Assembly: GCA_028822445.1 (NCBI GenBank)
Contig: JAPKDQ010000002.1
Span: forward strand, 372,001-436,000
Origin: Rhodospirillaceae bacterium
GTDB lineage: Bacteria > Pseudomonadota > Alphaproteobacteria > Rhodospirillales > Rhodospirillaceae
Reading direction: 5' to 3'
Length of the DNA: 64,000 bases
A model generated the notes under the pieces. The model was not told the origin of the DNA and ran no database searches. It saw nothing but the letters and a program-made list of their open reading frames with translations. Of this stretch, positions 9,953-19,303 are shown piece after piece. The translations under genes and the position numbers were made by a program. Every line of letters begins with the position of its first letter. Within the stretch, counting starts at the first letter, position 1.

Positions 9953-12520
9953 TTGACCTTCCGGCCCGAACAATCAGATCACGCAGTTACAGTTGTCCTT
10001 GGACCAACGAACACGGGCAAGACCTATTTGGCTATGGAGCGAATGCTTGGCCATTCCTCTGGCACTATAGGGTTCCCATTACGCCTTTTGGCTCGTGAAA
10101 ACTACGACCGTGCTGTCTCTGCAAAGGGCGCCGGGGCCGTTGCTCTGGTTACGGGTGAAGAAAAGATCATCCCCCCACGGGCGAGTTATTTTATCTGTAC
10201 GGTCGAAAGTATGCCGGTCGATCGCGATGTGGCGTTTCTTGCAGTTGATGAAATCCAACTCGCCGCTGACCGAGAGCGCGGGCATGTTTTTACGGACCGC
10301 CTTATCCATAGTCGCGGCCGCGTTGAAACCATGTTTCTTGGGTCTGAGGCTGTACGCCCGCTCGTGCGTCGACTCATCCCCGACGCTCAGTTTGTTACTC
10401 GGCCACGGTTCTCTAAGCTAACTTACAGCGGATCCAAGAAACTGACCCGCCTACCCCGCCGCGCCGCTGTTGTGGCGTTCTCAGTGTCGGAAGTTTATGG
10501 CATCGCTGACTTGTTGCGGCGCCAAAGGGGTGGGGCGGCGGTAGTCATGGGGGCTCTCAGTCCAAGAGCACGGAATGCTCAGGTCGCACTTTACCAATCT
10601 GGGGAGGTTGATTACTTGGTGGCGACGGACGCCATCGGTATGGGGCTCAATATGGACGTAGATCACGTTGCGTTTGCGTCGCTGTCGAAATTTGACGGTC
10701 GTGCGCCGCGTGCGTTAACGGCCGCGGAACTGTCTCAGATTGCCGGTCGTGCCGGTCGACATATGAACGATGGCACGTTCGGCGTTACTGCTGACGTGTC
10801 TGCGTTGGACCCTGAAATTGTAGCGCGCATTGAAACGCATGAATTTCATGCTGTTAAGTCTCTGTATTGGCGCAACTCGGACCTAAATTATGCGACGGTT
10901 CAAACATTATTGTCAGGTCTAAATAAGCCGCCGCCTGGGCCTGGTCTTATTCGGTCCCCAGCACCAGAGGATCAATTGGTTTTAGAAGTTCTGTTAAATG
11001 ACGCTGACGTGCGCGATCGAGCTAAGGGGTCGAAGCGTGTTCGATTGTTGTGGGATGTCACTCAAGTTCCCGACTTCCGAAAACTGCGACCGGAGAATCA
11101 TGCGCGGATATTATCTCAGGTGTTTGCGCACCTCAGTGGGGAGCGCGAACGTATTCCTGAGGACTGGGTAGCGGAACAAGTCGGCCGGGTTGATCGGACG
11201 GACGGCGATATTTACGCGTTGATGGACCGCATCGCCGCCATTCGGACTTGGACTTACCTCGCCAATCGCCCAATGTGGGTCGAAAATGCCGGTTATTGGC
11301 AAGACCAGACGCGCGTTGTAGAAGATCGGCTGTCAGATTCTTTGCACGAGAAATTAACTGAGCAGTTTATTGATCGGCGCATCGCACACTTGGTAAAGAA
11401 ACTTAAGGGTACAGATCGCATGGTCGCTGTCGTTGACGAAGCTGATCGCGTTGAAGTCGATGGTCATTTCATCGGTGAACTAAAGGGGCTGGTTTTTGTC
11501 CCAGACAAAACGGGGCTCAAGGCCGCCGACAGGGCGATTGAAAATTCTGCGAATGCGGCGCTGGTTCCCGAGCTAGACAAGCGGGCAACGCAGCAGATTG
11601 AAGCTGATGACGGAGCATTTTCTCTCGACGATGACGCTAACGTCATATGGCAGGGTTCTGTCGTTTCGACGCTGAGCGCCGGTGCGCGGCCTTTGTCGCC
11701 TAAAGTTACATTGCGGGCTGATGGCCGCCTAGACGCCAGCCTTTGTGATAAGCTGGTGGTTCGTCATCAGGCCTGGGTTAGCGCCCACATTAAAAAGCTA
11801 CTAGGTTCTTTGGTGCGCGCCGAATCTGCGCCACTCAAAGGCGCGCCGCGCGGTCTTGCTTATCAGGTTACGGAAGCGCTTGGGACGATAAATAGAGCAG
11901 TTGCAGAAGCGCAGGTCCGCGCTTTGTCTGATGACGATAAGAAGGCATTGGCAGCCTGCCGCATTCGATTTGGGATCAATTTTGTCTACGTTCCGGATGC
12001 CCTAAAGGCAGAGCCAGTCCGTCTTAGAGCGATTTTATGGATGGTAAACACACCATCCACGCCTACGCCGATGTTACCCCCGGCGGGTCGTGTCTCTTTC
12101 CCCACCGAAGAGGGGGTGCCCGTTGAATATTACTTAGCTTCTGGGTTTTATGCTGTGAGTGGCATGGCCTATCGCGTCGATATGGTTGAACGCTTCTCCG
12201 CAGAAGTAAGGCGCTTGCTTCGCGAAGGAACGAGCATATTGCCGCCTGCACAATTACCGCCCCTTGGAATTGGCGCTGAGAATGCCGTCACGCTGATAGC
12301 TTCTCTTGGGTATGTTTCAAGCATTGGCGAAGAGGGAGTCGCGATTGCGATTAAGCGCAAACCCCAGCGTAGCAAAAAGACGTCAGTAAAGAAAAAGTTG
12401 GCTGGCAACGACGGAAAGCCAGACAAAAAGTCTCCAAAGTTGGGGTTAAGCAGACCAAAAGAAAAACCCATTGATCCAGACTCGCCTTTTGCAGTCTTGA
12501 AGGGCCTCGTAAAATCGTGA
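9953..12520 (+). CDS. Suv3-like ATP-dependent RNA helicase
   Basis: The 855-residue protein has an N-terminal superfamily 2 helicase core with Walker A GPTNTGKT (residues 17-24), motif II DEIQ (about 99-102), and motif VI SQIAGRAGRH (about 262-271), closest in style to the mitochondrial Suv3 group. The rest is a long helical region and a Lys/Pro-rich tail. The start is TTG 9953: the frame is closed just upstream at 9914, and no ATG or GTG lies before Walker A. It overlaps the downstream S4 gene (GTGA), so the two are probably co-translated. It likely works on structured RNA; the C-terminal half has no function I can name. Confidence 0.88.
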   Translation: MTFRPEQSDHAVTVVLGPTNTGKTYLAMERMLGHSSGTIGFPLRLLARENYDRAVSAKGAGAVALVTGEEKIIPPRASYFICTVESMPVDRDVAFLAVDEIQLAADRERGHVFTDRLIHSRGRVETMFLGSEAVRPLVRRLIPDAQFVTRPRFSKLTYSGSKKLTRLPRRAAVVAFSVSEVYGIADLLRRQRGGAAVVMGALSPRARNAQVALYQSGEVDYLVATDAIGMGLNMDVDHVAFASLSKFDGRAPRALTAAELSQIAGRAGRHMNDGTFGVTADVSALDPEIVARIETHEFHAVKSLYWRNSDLNYATVQTLLSGLNKPPPGPGLIRSPAPEDQLVLEVLLNDADVRDRAKGSKRVRLLWDVTQVPDFRKLRPENHARILSQVFAHLSGERERIPEDWVAEQVGRVDRTDGDIYALMDRIAAIRTWTYLANRPMWVENAGYWQDQTRVVEDRLSDSLHEKLTEQFIDRRIAHLVKKLKGTDRMVAVVDEADRVEVDGHFIGELKGLVFVPDKTGLKAADRAIENSANAALVPELDKRATQQIEADDGAFSLDDDANVIWQGSVVSTLSAGARPLSPKVTLRADGRLDASLCDKLVVRHQAWVSAHIKKLLGSLVRAESAPLKGAPRGLAYQVTEALGTINRAVAEAQVRALSDDDKKALAACRIRFGINFVYVPDALKAEPVRLRAILWMVNTPSTPTPMLPPAGRVSFPTEEGVPVEYYLASGFYAVSGMAYRVDMVERFSAEVRRLLREGTSILPPAQLPPLGIGAENAVTLIASLGYVSSIGEEGVAIAIKRKPQRSKKTSVKKKLAGNDGKPDKKSPKLGLSRPKEKPIDPDSPFAVLKGLVKS

Positions 12521-12900
12521 GCGACGGCCTTAGGGTTGATAAGTGGCTCTGGTTCTCAAGGTTTTGTATATCCCGTTCTCTGGCGCAAACGCTCTGTGCC
12601 GGCGGCCGCATCCTAGTAAATGGAATTGAGGCTAGGAAATCTAAGGTTCTTGTCCGCCCTGGCGACACTGTTGTAATCACCATTGGCCCGGTGCGGCGAA
12701 CCGTAGCCGTTAAAGCTCTTGGAACGAGGCGTGGACCGGCGCCAGAAGCAGAGCTGCTGTTCGAAGAGCAAGGGGAACCGGAACGTTTGGATGGAGCGAA
12801 GAAAGAAGCTCCTTTATATAGACCACCAGGCACTGGGCGGCCGACCAAGCGTGAGCGCCGCGCATTGGAGAAGTTTTTTCTCCGGAGCTCCACTGACTGA
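12517..12900 (+). CDS. S4-domain RNA-binding protein (Hsp15-like)
   Basis: A 127-residue protein with an N-terminal S4 RNA-binding fold: LRVDKWLWFSRFCISRS, then GGRILVNGIEARKSKVLVRPGD, and a basic C-terminal tail. The architecture resembles Hsp15 (HslR), a heat-shock protein that binds stalled 50S subunits. The start is GTG 12517, inside the helicase stop codon, which suggests translational coupling. The helicase and S4 pair recurs in alphaproteobacteria, so a shared RNA-related role is plausible. Confidence 0.87.
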   Translation: MSDGLRVDKWLWFSRFCISRSLAQTLCAGGRILVNGIEARKSKVLVRPGDTVVITIGPVRRTVAVKALGTRRGPAPEAELLFEEQGEPERLDGAKKEAPLYRPPGTGRPTKRERRALEKFFLRSSTD

Positions 12901-12957
12901 TGGTTACAGGCTGTTAACAACCTTGATCCAAAGTGAATGAACGGTTAACTCATTGTC

Positions 12958-13431
12958 ATGCTGAATGCCCTAAAGTTATTTATCAGTGAGTCGGCCAGTG
13001 AAAGCGATTCTTCGCCCGCGGGGCTTACGGTTCACAGCGCAGCCGCGGCCTTATTGGTTGAGGCTGCCTTGGCTGACGGCACGTTTGATGATGACGAGCG
13101 CGGTCAGATCAAAGATGTTTTGGTGCATTTGTTTTCGCTCGCTGAACAAGATCTCGACAGCATAATTGCGGATGCTGAGAAAAACGTAGCCGAGTCTAAT
13201 CAGCTGTATGGCTTCGCACGTACGGTGAAGGATAACTTGGATTACGAAAGCCGCGTTGAACTGATGCAAATGTTGTGGGAAGTAGTCTTTTCTGATGGCC
13301 AGCTTGACGACTTTGAGGCAAATTTAGTACGTCGAGTCAGCGGCCTGTTATATGTTACTGATCAAGATAGCGGCCGGGCTCGCAAGGTCGCTTTGGAGCA
13401 ACTGGGGCTCGACCTGGAAAACCTCTCGTAG
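12958..13431 (+). CDS. TerB-like (tellurite resistance TerB fold) protein
   Basis: The 157-residue protein is mostly helical and acidic. It contains two copies of the metal-binding-like TerB segment: AALADGTFDDDERGQIKDVL and VVFSDGQLDDFEANLVRRV. The acidic pairs in ADGTFDDDE and SDGQLDDFE are typical of the family and may bind metal. TerB-like proteins are often near membranes or in stress systems, but the function of this solitary form is unknown. It sits between the S4 gene and fdxA. There is no signal peptide. Confidence 0.82.
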   Translation: MLNALKLFISESASESDSSPAGLTVHSAAAALLVEAALADGTFDDDERGQIKDVLVHLFSLAEQDLDSIIADAEKNVAESNQLYGFARTVKDNLDYESRVELMQMLWEVVFSDGQLDDFEANLVRRVSGLLYVTDQDSGRARKVALEQLGLDLENLS

Positions 13432-13470
13432 GGAAGAGATCCAGGTGAGCAAAGTGGAGAGAAATGCGTA

Positions 13471-13806
13471 ATGACATATGTCGTCACCGAGAACTGTATT
13501 AAGTGTAAATTTATGGACTGCGTGGAGGTGTGTCCTGTGGACTGCTTCTACGAAGGTGAAAACATGCTGGTCATCCATCCGGATGAATGCATCGATTGTG
13601 GAGTCTGTGAACCGGAATGCCCAGCGGAGGCCATTCTTCCGGATTCGGAAGATTCTACACAAGATTGGATTGGTTTGAACACCGAGTACGCAGAGAAGTG
13701 GCCTAATATTACAGCTAAGGGTGAAGCTCCAGAAGATGGGGAAGAGTGGAACGGAAAGCCGGGTAAGAAAGAGCAATTCAGTGCAAATCCAGGCACTACA
13801 GGCTGA
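13471..13806 (+). CDS. fdxA: Seven-iron ferredoxin FdxA
   Basis: A 111-residue ferredoxin of the 7Fe (Azotobacter FdI-like) type. C9, C17 and C50 correspond to ligands of the [3Fe-4S] cluster, and C21, C40, C43 and C46 to the [4Fe-4S] cluster; C12 and C25 are the extra cysteines of this family. It transfers electrons in the cytoplasm at low potential. A plausible partner in this window is the 2-oxoacid:ferredoxin oxidoreductase KorAB, but that link is inferred. The gene is followed by a strong intrinsic terminator. Confidence 0.96.
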   Translation: MTYVVTENCIKCKFMDCVEVCPVDCFYEGENMLVIHPDECIDCGVCEPECPAEAILPDSEDSTQDWIGLNTEYAEKWPNITAKGEAPEDGEEWNGKPGKKEQFSANPGTTG

Positions 13807-13892
13807 TTTCAAACCTATGACAGGGCTTAGTAGGCGCCATTGAGGTGTCTACTTTAGGCTGTCTTTTGAGCTAAAAATTTAGTATAAGAAAC

Positions 13893-13926
13893 TAATCCGC
13901 CAATAAAATTGGCGGATTATTTTTTC
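13893..13926 (+). terminator. Rho-independent terminator after fdxA
   Basis: A perfect 12-bp inverted repeat (13893-13904 with 13908-13919) encloses a 3-base AAA loop and is followed by a run of T (13920-13925). It ends the plus-strand run that includes fdxA. Confidence 0.92.
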
Positions 13927-14138
13927 GCTAAGTCTGGTTTGTGTGCACTGCAGCAGTCGCGCGATAAACCAGCACAAACCCATGGCGGCTAAATCTATAT
14001 TTGGCGCCACTTAAATGGGGTCAGCGAGGAAATAACTGGAACTATAAGGGCCGCTTACGGCACTTTATCCCTAATGGCGGCTGGGGGCTTACCGGGGTTT
14101 CAGAAGATCAGGATAATAACTGTACAGAGAGCCAAATA

Positions 14139-14693
14139 ATGCCGAAAAAGACCAGTTCAGAAGCAAAGAAACCGGTAATCAAGGAAGCAACTAAAACGAT
14201 GTTATTTTCTACAGGCGACTTCGTCGTTTATCCTGCACACGGCGTCGGCCAAGTGACCGATGTTGAGAAACAGGTCATAGGCGGGCAAAAGCTAGAGTTG
14301 TTTGTCGTTAGCTTTGAGCGCGACCGCATGACGTTACGTGTTCCGGTCGAAAAGGTAGAGAACTCCGGCCTGCGCAAATTATCTACTCGGAAAGTGATGG
14401 ACCAAGCGTTGACAACGCTTAAAGGTCGCGCACGCGTGAAGCGCGCCATGTGGAGTCGTCGTGCGCAAGAGTACGAAGCCAAGATTAATTCCGGCGATCC
14501 TGTGTCTATTGCTGAAGTCGTTAGAGACCTGCATCGTGGTGAAAGCCAACCAGAGCAGTCCTATTCCGAGCGCCAAATTTATGAGCAAGCGCTAGAACGT
14601 CTCGCTCATGAAATCGCCGCTGTAGAGAAGATTGAGCCAGAGATAGCGACGGCTAAGCTCGAGAAGCTCCTGAGCGCTCCTAATGGCGGTTGA
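14139..14693 (+). CDS. carD: CarD family transcriptional regulator
   Basis: A 184-residue protein when started at ATG 14139 (MPKKTSSEAKK), which has a GAGAG-type ribosome-binding site; an upstream extension to 14001 is less family-like. The N-terminal RNA-polymerase-interacting Tudor-like domain reads FSTGDFVVYPAHGVGQV and continues through DRMTLRVPVEKVENSGLR, followed by a helical C-terminal domain with SYSERQIYEQALERLAHE. CarD binds the RNA polymerase beta subunit and stabilises open complexes at promoters. The fdxA-carD order is common in alphaproteobacteria. Confidence 0.94.
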   Translation: MPKKTSSEAKKPVIKEATKTMLFSTGDFVVYPAHGVGQVTDVEKQVIGGQKLELFVVSFERDRMTLRVPVEKVENSGLRKLSTRKVMDQALTTLKGRARVKRAMWSRRAQEYEAKINSGDPVSIAEVVRDLHRGESQPEQSYSERQIYEQALERLAHEIAAVEKIEPEIATAKLEKLLSAPNGG

Positions 14694-15028
14694 TTTGGCG
14701 CGGGGTCATTTAATATTCTAAACCATGCTTCATTTAACGAACGGTGCGGCATGGTTCTGAGAACTGATGTAGCAGTGTCATTTTAGTTCACAGGCACAGC
14801 AATTAAGACGCAGTGGTTTAAGGTCAGGCGCTTCTTTTTCGTCCAAACGCACAAAGCTAAACATTGCACGGCCTATACCTCTGGCATAAGCACTCGTTTT
14901 TCGTGCGGGAGACAAGAACATCATCAGAAAGACCTACCCGGCGTCCGGTTGGAATGCAACGAAATGAAGGTCTGCGGTGCCCTGCCATCCTAGACTGCAG
15001 CTCGCCTGCGCGTTAAAACTTCTGTGCA
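14694..15028. other. Gene-free interval after carD
   Basis: No gene or tRNA is seen here. The only structure is a perfect 8-bp inverted repeat (14721-14728 with 14749-14756) around a 20-base loop, without a T-run, about 30 bases after the carD stop. Confidence 0.5.
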
Positions 15029-15670
15029 ATGAACCTTTCTAATCTCAATCTAGGACAGCTCGACACCACCATCGCTTGTCTAGATAAGGCATTGGCGCAT
15101 TTTCCATCTGCTCAGATAGCCTTCCGTCGCATTACTAAAACGAAAACCCCTACCCAACCCCTAAATATAGATTTGTATGCGAATCATGCGCAGGCTGAGC
15201 AAACCTGTCGTTCCTTTGGGATTCCTTTGCTAGATGCTCGTCCGGAGGATGGGTTTAGCTGGGACGGCGGTTCTATCGCAACCCAAACAGAGACCGCAGT
15301 TCTCCTTCACGAGTTAGCGCACTGGCAAATCGCGCCTGGTGCCCGTCGGTGTCTCCCTGACTTCGGGCTTGGTGCCGGGCCTGAAACTGGAAGAAACGAA
15401 ATCTCCAATGCAGCCTGCCGTGTCAATCAACAGACCAAAGAGAAAGAAGAAAACCTTGCGTCATTGCTGGGGGTTTTGTGGGAGGTGGAGCTCGGCGGGC
15501 CCGCGATCATTGCCTTTTGCGAGCAGAATTGGCTGGAGCTTGTAGACCGTCCAGGCGCGGCATCTCATTTTCTATCTGTTTTTGAAGACTTGCAAATGCG
15601 CAAGCTCATCGACCAAAGCGGGCATCCCACTATGGGCCACCAGAACAATATCTGGCGGCAATCGCCCTAA
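15029..15670 (+). CDS. EpmC-like (elongation factor P hydroxylase family) HExxH protein
   Basis: A 213-residue cytoplasmic protein. The central block LLHELAHWQIAPGARRCLPD (from about residue 92), followed by FGLGAGPETG, closely resembles the EpmC/YfcM signature as I remember it (HEIAHWCIAG, then ARR, PDFGYW and PDGR). H94, E95 and H98 form an HExxH metal site. EpmC hydroxylates the beta-lysylated lysine of EF-P in gammaproteobacteria; no efp, epmA or epmB gene is present in this window, so the substrate is open. The C-terminal region (EEELASLLGVLWEVE-like) is also helical as in EpmC. Its stop overlaps that of a small minus-strand gene by four bases. Confidence 0.7.
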   Translation: MNLSNLNLGQLDTTIACLDKALAHFPSAQIAFRRITKTKTPTQPLNIDLYANHAQAEQTCRSFGIPLLDARPEDGFSWDGGSIATQTETAVLLHELAHWQIAPGARRCLPDFGLGAGPETGRNEISNAACRVNQQTKEKEENLASLLGVLWEVELGGPAIIAFCEQNWLELVDRPGAASHFLSVFEDLQMRKLIDQSGHPTMGHQNNIWRQSP

Positions 15671-15852
15671 CTCCAACGACCGTTCTGATAAAACCGTTTC
15701 TCTGCACGTTGCGCCGTATCGGATAGGCCTTTGAGATTCTCAACCGGGGTAATCCTGGCGCTATAGGTATCAAAACCAGGCTGGTACAGTTCCATTTCCC
15801 CATCGGGTAAATGCTTCTGCTCCCGAAATGATGCGAGAGGTAATTTGCGCAC
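15667..15852 (-). CDS. Small conserved-looking hypothetical protein
   Basis: The proposed start is GTG 15852, chosen because AGGAG lies six bases upstream; an in-frame GTG at 15873 directly follows a stop and has no such site. The 61-residue product is hydrophilic, without membrane segment or signal peptide, and contains YQPGFDTYSARITPVENLKG and ends AEKRFYQNGRWS. I do not recognise a family. It converges with the EpmC-like gene, the stops overlapping as CTAA. A longer frame in another phase (15630-16133) covers the same DNA but looks non-coding. Confidence 0.5.
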   Translation of the reverse strand: MRKLPLASFREQKHLPDGEMELYQPGFDTYSARITPVENLKGLSDTAQRAEKRFYQNGRWS

Positions 15853-16261
15853 ACTATCTCCTGCAGATGGCACTCACTCGAAAGGTAATTGTTAGCGAAG
15901 ACAATAGAGCCTGACGTTAGGGGGGTCTGTTGTAGAATGTGACGCCCCCTCGTGAACGAACGCGCAAAGGGTTCCCGTCTAGCGCTTCTCATGACACCTG
16001 CAAGCCACGGCTTTATAGCGCCGTCTGTGCAGATGTGCGGCAGGCCATCAGATAATGTTGTTGTGACATAGATTGTTGGAGTGGCCCTGACCGGAAGGGA
16101 TTGTTGAGAGAGTGGTAAGTTCGACATACCCATCTCGAGATAATAGATTCAGCGCGCAGTGCTTGTGGCTGTGTCGCTAACAGCGTTACCACAACAGCCT
16201 AGGGTATGGGCGACTAAGCAAAGACCCAGACTCTTATGTAATCTGGCGGGTCAGCTTCGTT
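15853..16261. other. Gene-free interval
   Basis: About 400 bases with no supported gene. The 5' region of the small minus-strand gene and the 3' end of the substrate-binding-protein pair flank it. No convincing terminator, tRNA or repeat was seen. Confidence 0.4.
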
Positions 16262-17755
16262 CTAGTGATCAATGTCCAATGTGTCGTAGCTGATGAAGCC
16301 ATGGACGTCGTCGTAACCGGTTACACCAGGGGCCAATCCCGCAAAACGCAACTCTGGCCACAGAAAAATCGCTGCTGCCTGGTCGCGGTAACGTGCCATC
16401 AACTCCTGCTTCAATGCGATGCGTTTTTCGTTGTTTTGCTCGGTCAGAGCTTTTTGAATCATGGGGGTCGCTTTTGCATCACAATACCAAGGGGCTCGTC
16501 GATCACAGGAATTGTTTCGTAGCGTTCTGATGACGTCAATAATGGGCTCCATGGTGTAAACCATCCCGAATGATTTCCCATGCCAACCGCCGCGCTCGAA
16601 ATGATCGAAGAGGTGAGCGATGCTGACTGGAGCGATTGTAAGGTCAACGCCGACCTTGCTGAGTGACTGTGCAACTTGCTGGTACATGGCGCTGTCGGAT
16701 CCGTTGGCACCGATAACAGCTTCCGTTTTTAAAGAGAAGCCATCTTCATAGCCCGCCTCCGCAAGAAGAGCGCGGGCCCGACCGAGATCGTACTCGATAG
16801 GCTCTAGATTTGGATTGTAGCCTTCAGCCGCAGGCGTGGCACCTTGGCTAGCGGGAACCGTTAAGCCGCCTAGCAATCCTTCAATAATACTCTCGCGATC
16901 TACAGCTAGGTTTAGGGCTCGCCGCACCCGAAGGTCGTCGAGCGGACTTGGCCCTTCGGTTAGAACAAACGAAATCGTACGTACCATCTCACTGCGCCAT
17001 CCCAGAAACGTTCCGCCGATTTGAACTATTGTTTCCCGGTCATCTGGACCCAGGGCTAGAGCCAAATCCACTGACCCTGACGTCAGCCCCTGGACGCGCG
17101 CAGTGGCATCTGGAACGGCTAAAATTTCTAACCGGTCCAACTTGGGTGGCCGCCAAGATCGTTCATGTGCATTGAGCGTGACTGCCGTGGGGCTGAAAGA
17201 TTCCACCTTAAATGGACCAGTTCCGACGGGGTTAAGTGTAAAGGCCTCGCGTCCAAGGGTGTTCCAGCTTTCTGGTTCAATCATGTGCAGGACGGGCAGA
17301 AACCGCGGCAGTATCGGTACTGGAATATGGGTTTTGATTTCAACCGTATGGTTATTGAGGGCCCGGGCCTTCTTTAAGAACGCCATTTCCGTGGCGACAG
17401 CTTCTCCGGTCCCGTGGCGGCTCGTCAAATACGATACGACATGAACGACAGCGTCTGCCGTAAAAGGGCGACCATTATGAAAGACGACATCGTCGCGCAA
17501 TTCCAGGACCCAGGTAAAGGCGTCGGTTTGCGTCCACGATGTTGCCAGCCACGGCTGCACGTTTCCGTCTTTGTCGATCCGTGTGAGGCCATCGAATACG
17601 GCTGACAGCGTATATAAACTGGGCATCGTCATGACGCGATAGGGGTAACCGCGACCGGGCGGGAGTTCATGAACGGCGATACGGACTGTGCGCGCGTTGA
17701 GTTCAGCAGCGAGTAAGCAGATCAGAGATACGGCGTATAATACGGCCCGCATCAC
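16262..17755 (-). CDS. ABC transporter substrate-binding protein, family 5 (peptide type), copy 2
   Basis: A 497-residue periplasmic binding protein of the DppA/OppA family (SBP_bac_5). It has an N-terminal signal peptide (about residues 1-21), the FDGLTRIDKDGNVQPWLATSW segment near the N-terminus, and LRVRRALNLAVDRESIIEGLLGG in the middle, all typical. It starts at GTG 17755 or the adjacent ATG 17752, overlapping the stop of the preceding paralogue, so the two are translated together. No permease or ATPase gene is nearby, so the ligand (peptide, opine, nickel or other) cannot be told. Confidence 0.93.
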   Translation of the reverse strand: MMRAVLYAVSLICLLAAELNARTVRIAVHELPPGRGYPYRVMTMPSLYTLSAVFDGLTRIDKDGNVQPWLATSWTQTDAFTWVLELRDDVVFHNGRPFTADAVVHVVSYLTSRHGTGEAVATEMAFLKKARALNNHTVEIKTHIPVPILPRFLPVLHMIEPESWNTLGREAFTLNPVGTGPFKVESFSPTAVTLNAHERSWRPPKLDRLEILAVPDATARVQGLTSGSVDLALALGPDDRETIVQIGGTFLGWRSEMVRTISFVLTEGPSPLDDLRVRRALNLAVDRESIIEGLLGGLTVPASQGATPAAEGYNPNLEPIEYDLGRARALLAEAGYEDGFSLKTEAVIGANGSDSAMYQQVAQSLSKVGVDLTIAPVSIAHLFDHFERGGWHGKSFGMVYTMEPIIDVIRTLRNNSCDRRAPWYCDAKATPMIQKALTEQNNEKRIALKQELMARYRDQAAAIFLWPELRFAGLAPGVTGYDDVHGFISYDTLDIDH

Positions 17756-19248
17756 TCTTCTACGAATTGGATATCTTCGTAGCTGACAAAACCGTGTACT
17801 TCAGAAAAGCCACGAACGTTCCCGCGTGTGCCAGCAAAACGAACGATTTGATAAAGATAGAGCGCGACCCATTCGTCGCGATAGAATTTCATAATGTCAT
17901 GCCGTAGTGCGAGCCCCCTGTCTTCGTCAAAGGTGATTAGGGCTTCTTCGATGGCCGGCATGATTCGCTCATCGCAGTACCATGGATGAACCCAAAGACA
18001 TGAATGGTTACGTAGAGGCCGAAGGACATCGACGGTCGGTTCTGAGGCAAAGGTTACCCCAAATGCGTCGCCACTCCACTCGCCTTCCATCACGCTGCGA
18101 ATAAGCTGGCTTACGGGAAAAGTGCGAATTTCCATTGTCACGCCGATGGTTAAAAGATCCTGGGCGACCTTTTGGTACATGGCGGCATCGTTTGCACCCG
18201 AACCAATTGCTCCCTGAACTACGAATTTAAAACCGCCTGGGTAGCCAGCTTCGGCAAGTAACGCGCGCGCGCGCGCGCGATCAAAAGGGATTGGTGGGAG
18301 GGTTGGATTAAACCCATAAACAATAGACGTTGCCGGCTGTGTTGGTAATTCCGGGATACCAGCTAGAAGACCGTCCACCAAACCTTCGCGATCGATTGCT
18401 AAATTGAGGGCCTCGCGCACGCGGACATCATCGAGTGGATTGCCACGCCCGTGATGAAAGTTGATGGCCCAAAGAGCTGCGGTTGACCAACTCAGGCTGC
18501 GCCCACCCATAGCGGCGATTGTGTCTGCTTCCTCCGGTCCTAGGGAGAGAGCAATATCCATTTGCCCAGCCAGAACGGCTTGAGTGCGCACGTAAGCTTC
18601 CGGCGCCACGATTTTTTCCATGCGAGAAATAAAGGGTTTACGCCATGACGTCGGCACGGCCCGGTATTTAATTTTGGAGGCGCTAAAGTTGATGGGCCGG
18701 TAAGGGCCCGTGCCAACTGGATCTCGGGAGAAGCCTTCTGGACCTAGTCGATTCCATTGTTCTGGCTCGACAATATGTAGGAGTGGCAGCGCTCTAGGGA
18801 GGTGCGGTGTTGGAACATTGGTGACGATCTCTACGGTAAATGAATCGATGGCCCGCGCAGAGTCAACAAATGAGAACTCGCGGGCAACGGCCTCACGGAT
18901 TGCAGCATCGCTCGTTAAATAGTCAAGAACGTTGACGACGGCGTCTGCATTAAAGGGAACCCCGTTGGAAAAGACTACGTCCTCACGGAGCTTGATATGC
19001 CAAGTGAGCGGGTTAATCGATTCCCAATGTGTAGCCAACCACGGCTGCAGTGTACCGCCGGCATCGATGCGCGTTAAGCCGTCAAATGTTGCCGACCAGG
19101 TGAAAATGTGGGGCGTGCCGGTGTTTCGGTATGGGTTGCCTAACGTGGGCGGCAACGCCGTTGTGCCAATACGAAGCACGTCCTGGGCTTGTGTCTCTAA
19201 TGACACCAACAGGCTGAATATAAGCGCGGCAAAGTTTCTAAGGTTCAT
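17752..19248 (-). CDS. ABC transporter substrate-binding protein, family 5 (peptide type), copy 1
   Basis: A 498-residue paralogue of the next gene, starting at ATG 19248 (MNLRNFAALIFSLLVSLETQ), which puts a clean signal peptide first; a frame extension to 19284 adds 12 non-signal residues. Family landmarks are FDGLTRIDAGGTLQPWLATHW and VREALNLAIDREGLVDGLLAG. The coding sequence contains an 18-base CG repeat (18262-18279) within the RARARALLAEAGY segment. Like its partner it has no membrane or ATPase components next to it, so it must use a transporter encoded elsewhere or act as a sensor. Confidence 0.93.
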   Translation of the reverse strand: MNLRNFAALIFSLLVSLETQAQDVLRIGTTALPPTLGNPYRNTGTPHIFTWSATFDGLTRIDAGGTLQPWLATHWESINPLTWHIKLREDVVFSNGVPFNADAVVNVLDYLTSDAAIREAVAREFSFVDSARAIDSFTVEIVTNVPTPHLPRALPLLHIVEPEQWNRLGPEGFSRDPVGTGPYRPINFSASKIKYRAVPTSWRKPFISRMEKIVAPEAYVRTQAVLAGQMDIALSLGPEEADTIAAMGGRSLSWSTAALWAINFHHGRGNPLDDVRVREALNLAIDREGLVDGLLAGIPELPTQPATSIVYGFNPTLPPIPFDRARARALLAEAGYPGGFKFVVQGAIGSGANDAAMYQKVAQDLLTIGVTMEIRTFPVSQLIRSVMEGEWSGDAFGVTFASEPTVDVLRPLRNHSCLWVHPWYCDERIMPAIEEALITFDEDRGLALRHDIMKFYRDEWVALYLYQIVRFAGTRGNVRGFSEVHGFVSYEDIQFVEE

Positions 19249-19303
19249 GCTTAGAGGGTAGGCATCTGCGACGGGTCGCGTCAAACAGAGTCATTAATTT
19301 AGG

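Noticed and set aside
15630-16133. 167-codon minus-strand frame
   Set aside because: It overlaps both the EpmC-like gene and the better small minus-strand gene, and its composition is not protein-like.
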